Assembly: GCA_016185915.1 (NCBI GenBank)
Contig: JACPMP010000047.1
Coordinates: 1-9,423, forward strand
Origin: Candidatus Woesearchaeota archaeon
GTDB lineage: Archaea; Nanobdellota; Nanobdellia; Woesearchaeales; GW2011-AR4
Reading direction: 5' to 3'
Length of the DNA: 9,423 bases
Shown: piece by piece, positions 5,817 to 9,423 of the stretch
How the letters are laid out: every line of letters begins with the position of its first letter
Position numbering within the stretch: position 1 is the stretch's first letter
The notes under the pieces: generated by a model
What the model was told of the DNA's origin: nothing
Seen by the model: only the letters and a program-made list of their open reading frames with translations
The model's database searches: none
Translations under genes and position numbers: made by a program

Positions 5817-6052
5817 TATTCATACCTTTTCCTTAGGTTTTCTACTGTTCCGACCTTAATCGGTGCCTGTCTCTGTATTTTTAATGCCTTTTTAATGTAT
5901 TCTGGCCTTAATTCAGGCTCCATGACTGATTCTTGGTATTCTTCTGCCATTATGTTTATTGCCTCTGATTTGTCTTTTAATCCATATTTCGCCTTCACTA
6001 TGTTTATTACCCTGTTTGCCTTTTCCGATATGTTTATTATCGCTTGCACCAT
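5816..6052 (-). CDS. Antitoxin, DUF2683-like ribbon-helix-helix protein
   Basis: 78 residues. MVQAIINISEKANRVINIVKAKYGLKDKSEAI fits a short beta strand followed by two helices, as in ribbon-helix-helix DNA binders and the archaeal DUF2683 family often found ahead of RelE-type toxins. The second half (EPELRPEYIKKALKIQRQ) is charged and helical and probably wraps the toxin. The strong ribosome binding site AGGTGAT lies 6 bases ahead of the ATG. It is the first gene of a two-gene unit with the toxin, and a palindrome just upstream suggests it represses its own promoter. Role follows from family and context; not experimentally shown here. Confidence 0.83.
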   Translation of the reverse strand: MVQAIINISEKANRVINIVKAKYGLKDKSEAINIMAEEYQESVMEPELRPEYIKKALKIQRQAPIKVGTVENLRKRYE

Positions 6053-6080
6053 ATTAATATCACCTTAATATGATGTTAAT
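6053..6080 (-). promoter_or_regulatory. Toxin-antitoxin operator palindrome covering the ribosome binding site
   Basis: ATTAATATCA (6053-6062) and TGATGTTAAT (6071-6080) form a 10-bp inverted repeat with one mismatch and an 8-base spacer. It abuts the antitoxin ATG, contains the ribosome binding site (6059-6065) and the predicted transcription start (about 6068). A third ATTAATAT half-site is at 6086-6093. This is what is expected for an operator bound by the antitoxin or the toxin-antitoxin complex. Confidence 0.65.
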
Positions 6081-6090
6081 TTGGGATTAA

Positions 6091-6100
6091 TATATAAAGG
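6091..6100 (-). promoter_or_regulatory. Toxin-antitoxin promoter (TATA box)
   Basis: The minus strand reads CCTTTATATA, an archaeal TATA box. Transcription would start near 6068, giving a leader of about 16 bases that just includes the AGGTGAT ribosome binding site. Confidence 0.55.
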
Positions 6101-6130
6101 TTGCGGAATTTGATAATTGACTATATAATA

Positions 6131-6146
6131 GGAAATTTTTTATAGA
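6131..6146 (+). promoter_or_regulatory. Restriction-modification promoter (BRE/TATA), leaderless
   Basis: GGAAATTTTTTATAGA joins a BRE (GGAAA) directly to a TATA box. Its centre is about 26 bases from ATG 6167, so transcription should start at or beside the A of the start codon. No ribosome binding site is present, in agreement with a leaderless message. Confidence 0.65.
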
Positions 6147-6166
6147 ATAGACTTTGATTTCTAGCT

Positions 6167-8794
6167 ATGGATAAGGAAAAGAGTAAACTCGCTTTAAAAC
6201 ATTTGATTGATAGATATAACTCAAATAAACATTTAAAAGATTTTATTGGCAATGAGAAGCAAATATCTAGAAGTTTAATCGAACCTTTTGTAAGAGATGT
6301 TCTTGGATGGGATATAGAAGACCCTCAAGAATTCAAAGTTGAAGTTCCTGCAAGCGGTAAAAGAGTGGATATTCTAGTCTGTATTAATGGCGTTACCCAA
6401 TTTATTGTTGAAGCTAAGTCATTGACTCAGGATATAGTGGATTATAGTGATTTTTACAAACAAACTATTTCTTATGCTCATTCAAAAGAAAAAACATTCG
6501 CAATACTAACCAATTTTAAGCATTTTATAATTCTTAGATGTGATGTTGAAGTTGATAATCCGCTAAAAGCTGCTGTTAAAATAATTAATATAGAAAATTA
6601 TACAGATGATGATTTTGACTTGCTTTATAATTTCAGCAAGGAAATTTGGATTGAGAAAGGAGAAGAAAATCCACTTTATCTTAAACTTGCAAATTTTAAA
6701 AGAAGAGCAAAAGTTGATGTTGAACTTCTTGAAAATCTTAAGGATTGGAGACAGTCTATAATTAACAACATTAAAAAACATCCTAGGCAAAATAAATATG
6801 ATCTTTCTGATGAAAAATCAAAGTACGAAGTTGAGGAAGAAATACAGCGCTTTCTGGATAGGATTATTTTTATTTGTTATACTGAAGATAAGGGTTTTGT
6901 TGACTCCGAACTTAAATCATTAATTGAGCTTAAAAAAGACAAGCATTATGAAAGTCAGTCTTGGCTTTTGGATAAAATAAGAAGTATATTTAAAAAATAT
7001 TGGAATGATTATAATAGTGATTTGTTTAAGTTTGGCAAATGCGATGAGTTCTTTATTGAAGATGCAGTTTTATTAAAAATATTAACAGATTTAAGAAAAC
7101 CTAAGGATAAGCTCCCTTATGATTTTGCTTCCATCGAAGCAGACATCCTAGGCAAAACCTATGAGAACTTTATAGGGCATGTGATAGCTGGAGAGAAAAG
7201 ATTTAAGGAGAAAGAAAGCAAAGGCAAAAGAAAAAGCGAAGGAATTTATTACACTCCAACTTATATCGTGGACTACATTGTTCGCAATACTGTCAAAGAA
7301 TATATCAAAGGAAAGTCTTTTGCTTCTATCAACAAAGTCAAGATATTAGACCCCGCCTGCGGAAGTGGAAGTTTTTTGATTAAGGCATTTGATGCCAAAA
7401 ATATTCTGAAAAGAGAGCTAAATTATGAAGAAAAGAAAAATTTAATGTTAAATTGTATTCACGGAGTTGATAAAGATGAGAGAGCAGTTGACATTTGCAA
7501 ACTGAATTTGTCATTGAAGTTAGCAGAAAGAGGGCAGAAATTACCAGAACTTCATAATAACATCAAATGCGGAGATTCCTTGATTGATGATGAGAATGTT
7601 GCTGGTTACAAAGCTTTCAAATGGGAAGAGCAGTTTAAGGAAATAATAGAAAATGGCGGTTTTGATGTGGTGATAGGTAATCCGCCTTATGGGGCTGAAT
7701 TGAATGAAAAAGAAAAGAAATATCTTAAATCAAAATTTAATGAGGACAAAACTGGAAATACTGCCTCATTATTTATATTTTTGGGAGACTTGGTTTTGAA
7801 AGATAATGGAAACCTTTCATTTATTGTTCCTAAGCAATTAACATATACATCTGCTTGGAGTGGAACAAGAAAATTATTACTCAGAAAGAATCTAAAATAT
7901 GTGATAGACTCTTCAGAGGCTTTTGAAGAGGTTGAATTGGAACAAATTATTTTTATCTTAAAAAAACATAAAAAAGAAGACAAAAAAGTCATTGTAGGCT
8001 TTTCTAATAAAGGAAAAATAATAGAAGATACATCAAATATAAAATATTTTAACGAACAAAGATTACCACTTTGGATTACTGATGAAAACTACAGTATTTT
8101 TGAGAAAATTCTAAGTAATTCTACTACCTTAAAAGAGGTTGCTAAAGTAAATTGGGGGGGATTAGTAGCAAAATATTTATCAAAAAGTCATACAGCAGAT
8201 TCTATTCCGTGTTTAAGAGGCAGAGAAGTGCAAAGATATTATGCAACTTCTGAATATTTCCTAAAGAAAAAATATATAGACAACTTTTATTATGTTAAAG
8301 GAGAAAAATTAATTTTCCAAAGGATTGTTTGTAGATATGGAGAAAAAATAATTGCAAATTATAGGAATGCAAGAATTGTTGGAACTTATGCAAATGATGA
8401 TAATTATGCTGACAAAACAGTAACTTTGATATGGAACTCAAAGGTTAATTTAAAATTCCTATTGGCGATATTTAACTCAAAACTGATTAATTGGTTTGCA
8501 CATAGATATTTATGGAATCGTTCACAATTAACTATGGAATTCATGTATGAATATGCAAGAAACTTTCCACTTCATCTTCCAAACCCTAATCAAGAAAGGT
8601 GTATTGTTGATTTAGTAAACAAAATGCTCTCCCTAAACAAAAAGCTTCAGGAAATCGGAGACAAAAATACTCTGGAAAAGCAAAAAATAGAGCAAGAAAT
8701 CAAGAAAATAGACATAGAAATTGACGAATTAGTCTATCAACTTTACGGAATAACAGAGGAGGAAAAGAAGATTATTGAAGAAAGCTTGAGATGA
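6167..8794 (+). CDS. Type IIG restriction-modification enzyme (Eco57I-like), N6-adenine methylase with N-terminal nuclease
   Basis: 875-residue single-chain enzyme that should both cut and methylate DNA. Residues 1-170 hold a PD-(D/E)xK nuclease: D68 in KRVDILV, then E82-A-K84 in FIVEAKS. Residues 170-340 are a helical linker. The methylase core begins with GIYYTP (359-364), has the S-adenosylmethionine motif D395-PACGSGSF and catalytic N505-P-P-Y508, which marks N6-adenine methylation. The target-recognition region spans about 600-815 and includes IPCLRGREVQRY (from 680). A coiled coil (815-865) closes the protein. No helicase motifs, so it is not type I or III. All key residues are present. 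Leaderless start at 6167; the last four bases overlap the next gene (ATGA). A run of seven G at codons 663-665 may allow slippage. The recognition site cannot be read from the sequence. Confidence 0.92.
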   Translation: MDKEKSKLALKHLIDRYNSNKHLKDFIGNEKQISRSLIEPFVRDVLGWDIEDPQEFKVEVPASGKRVDILVCINGVTQFIVEAKSLTQDIVDYSDFYKQTISYAHSKEKTFAILTNFKHFIILRCDVEVDNPLKAAVKIINIENYTDDDFDLLYNFSKEIWIEKGEENPLYLKLANFKRRAKVDVELLENLKDWRQSIINNIKKHPRQNKYDLSDEKSKYEVEEEIQRFLDRIIFICYTEDKGFVDSELKSLIELKKDKHYESQSWLLDKIRSIFKKYWNDYNSDLFKFGKCDEFFIEDAVLLKILTDLRKPKDKLPYDFASIEADILGKTYENFIGHVIAGEKRFKEKESKGKRKSEGIYYTPTYIVDYIVRNTVKEYIKGKSFASINKVKILDPACGSGSFLIKAFDAKNILKRELNYEEKKNLMLNCIHGVDKDERAVDICKLNLSLKLAERGQKLPELHNNIKCGDSLIDDENVAGYKAFKWEEQFKEIIENGGFDVVIGNPPYGAELNEKEKKYLKSKFNEDKTGNTASLFIFLGDLVLKDNGNLSFIVPKQLTYTSAWSGTRKLLLRKNLKYVIDSSEAFEEVELEQIIFILKKHKKEDKKVIVGFSNKGKIIEDTSNIKYFNEQRLPLWITDENYSIFEKILSNSTTLKEVAKVNWGGLVAKYLSKSHTADSIPCLRGREVQRYYATSEYFLKKKYIDNFYYVKGEKLIFQRIVCRYGEKIIANYRNARIVGTYANDDNYADKTVTLIWNSKVNLKFLLAIFNSKLINWFAHRYLWNRSQLTMEFMYEYARNFPLHLPNPNQERCIVDLVNKMLSLNKKLQEIGDKNTLEKQKIEQEIKKIDIEIDELVYQLYGITEEEKKIIEESLR
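8154..8160 (+). repeat. G7 homopolymer in the restriction-modification gene
   Basis: Seven consecutive G in very A+T-rich surroundings, within W663-G664-G665 between the methylase core and the recognition domain. Loss of one G would give TGG GGG GAT TAG, a stop two codons after the intact GGG; gain of one would end the frame about 30 codons later. It could therefore act as a phase-variation tract. Confidence 0.6.
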
Positions 8795-9282
8795 AAAATT
8801 TTAAAAGATACAAAATTTGTTTATTGATTTTTTTATTGCTATTTATAATTTTAGTAAATGGATGTAAAAAACAATATATTAAAATTACAATAGAAGAGCA
8901 TAATCGCTTAAAAAATATTGAAGAAAACTATAAACAACTTTCTAAAAATTATAGTATCTTATTAGTGCAACTTAATCAATCTAAAAAAGAACTTCAAAAC
9001 GTTTCTAATATTTTATTTGATATACTTGCTTATGAAAAACCTATTGAAATAACTAATCCAATCACGTCTAAAAAATATGTTATAAATTATCCAGACTCCG
9101 CAGAAATTGCAAATACAAGTTTTTTGACAACGCTATGGGCATTTATTATAGAATTTATTTTAGCTATAGGATTTTTAATTGCTGACAAAAGTAAACGAAA
9201 ATGGGCAACAGCTATCGTAATTGTTCTGGTATTTTGGATTGGGGTTATATTAATCAAGATAGGTAATATTATCTTCAATTAA
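8791..9282 (+). CDS. Membrane protein with lipobox-like N-terminus, coiled coil and two C-terminal helices
   Basis: 163 residues, not recognised as a known family. Residues 9-23 are a hydrophobic segment ending in LVNGC (21-25), which resembles a lipobox with C25 as the modified residue; it may equally be an uncleaved anchor. Residues 34-78 are charged with heptad-like spacing (coiled coil: EEHNRLKNIEENYKQL). Residues 110-131 and 138-161 are strong membrane helices joined by the basic loop DKSKRK. The ATG overlaps the stop of the restriction-modification gene by four bases (ATGA) and has no clear ribosome binding site of its own, so it is probably translated by coupling. Its A+T-rich composition is like the end of that gene. 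A role as a membrane-bound partner or effector in defence is only inferred from the coupling. Confidence 0.75.
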   Translation: MKNFKRYKICLLIFLLLFIILVNGCKKQYIKITIEEHNRLKNIEENYKQLSKNYSILLVQLNQSKKELQNVSNILFDILAYEKPIEITNPITSKKYVINYPDSAEIANTSFLTTLWAFIIEFILAIGFLIADKSKRKWATAIVIVLVFWIGVILIKIGNIIFN

Positions 9283-9330
9283 AATATGTAGATTATTTTC
9301 CATATTGTAAATATTTGAACCTTAACCATA

Positions 9331-9340
9331 AGTTTAAATA
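9331..9340 (+). promoter_or_regulatory. Promoter of the gene at the right edge, leaderless
   Basis: AGTTTAAATA contains the TATA box TTTAAATA, centred about 26 bases before ATG 9363. The message should start at the start codon. The 80 bases after the membrane-protein gene otherwise hold only short T runs (9294-9298 region), a weak terminator at best. Confidence 0.6.
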
Positions 9341-9362
9341 TCTGTATTCAATTAACATCATT

Positions 9363-9423
9363 ATGGCAGACATGGAATTAGTCCAGATGTTAAAATCTGG
9401 TCAAGAGGACTTGGAGTGGTTTG
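9363..9423 (+). CDS. N-terminal fragment of a probable DUF5678 protein (runs off the window)
   Basis: Twenty codons are visible, MADMELVQMLKSGQEDLEWF, cut off by the window edge. The pattern of a short helix with LLKxGQEDLEWF-like sequence resembles the start of archaeal DUF5678 proteins, small proteins of unknown function. The start is supported by a TATA box at the leaderless distance. With so few residues the family call is tentative. Confidence 0.55.
   Translation, partial: MADMELVQMLKSGQEDLEWF

Noticed and set aside
7687..7992. A 101-residue minus-strand frame within the type IIG gene
   Set aside because: Opposite the methylase region, immediately after NPPY; low-complexity, Phe/Ser-rich antisense product of A+T-rich coding sequence.
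1..9423. CRISPR arrays, tRNA or rRNA genes, and insertion-sequence transposases
   Set aside because: Looked for and not seen: no regularly spaced repeats, no cloverleaf or rRNA signatures, no transposase motifs in any frame.

Overview
The window looks like a piece of an A+T-rich archaeal genome, most probably from a DPANN-type lineage (Woesearchaeota or Pacearchaeota grade). The reasons are: promoters with BRE/TATA boxes about 26 bases ahead of start codons, two of them apparently leaderless; oligo-T stretches after genes instead of clear hairpin terminators; a CxxC-x17-CxxC zinc protein; a DUF2683-like antitoxin paired with an archaeal RelE/YafQ-like toxin; and a probable DUF5678 gene at the right edge. 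The lineage is inferred from gene content, because no rRNA or other phylogenetic marker is present.

Layout. Positions 1-248 hold no gene I can support, but do hold a cluster of inverted repeats (50-119) and the T-rich end of the nrdJ transcript. Positions 249-4376 (minus) encode a class II, adenosylcobalamin-dependent ribonucleotide reductase. It is interrupted by two inteins, a 383-residue one with a LAGLIDADG endonuclease and a 142-residue mini-intein. Each lies directly before a cysteine needed for catalysis. Upstream of nrdJ are two 16-bp palindromes spaced exactly 32 bp apart that match the bacterial NrdR box. Divergent from nrdJ is a small operon with a 41-residue zinc-ribbon protein and a cold-shock-domain protein whose end carries a 12-residue tandem duplication and an acidic tail. 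Then, on the minus strand, come a zinc-binding CxxC-x17-CxxC protein whose N-terminus seems split off by a frameshift, and a toxin-antitoxin pair with an operator-like palindrome over its ribosome binding site.

Divergent from the toxin-antitoxin pair is an 875-residue single-chain restriction-modification enzyme (type IIG, nuclease-methylase-specificity fusion). Its last four bases overlap the start of a 163-residue membrane protein with a lipobox-like N-terminus, a coiled coil and two C-terminal membrane helices. The pair is probably translated together. The window ends in the first 20 codons of a leaderless gene.

Working together: the left half makes DNA precursors, with reductase output possibly controlled by NrdR-like repression, an N-terminal ATP-cone and removal of two inteins. 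The right half is a small defence-type cluster (toxin-antitoxin plus restriction-modification plus a coupled membrane protein). The coupled membrane protein and the NrdR-type boxes in an archaeal setting are the least expected elements.
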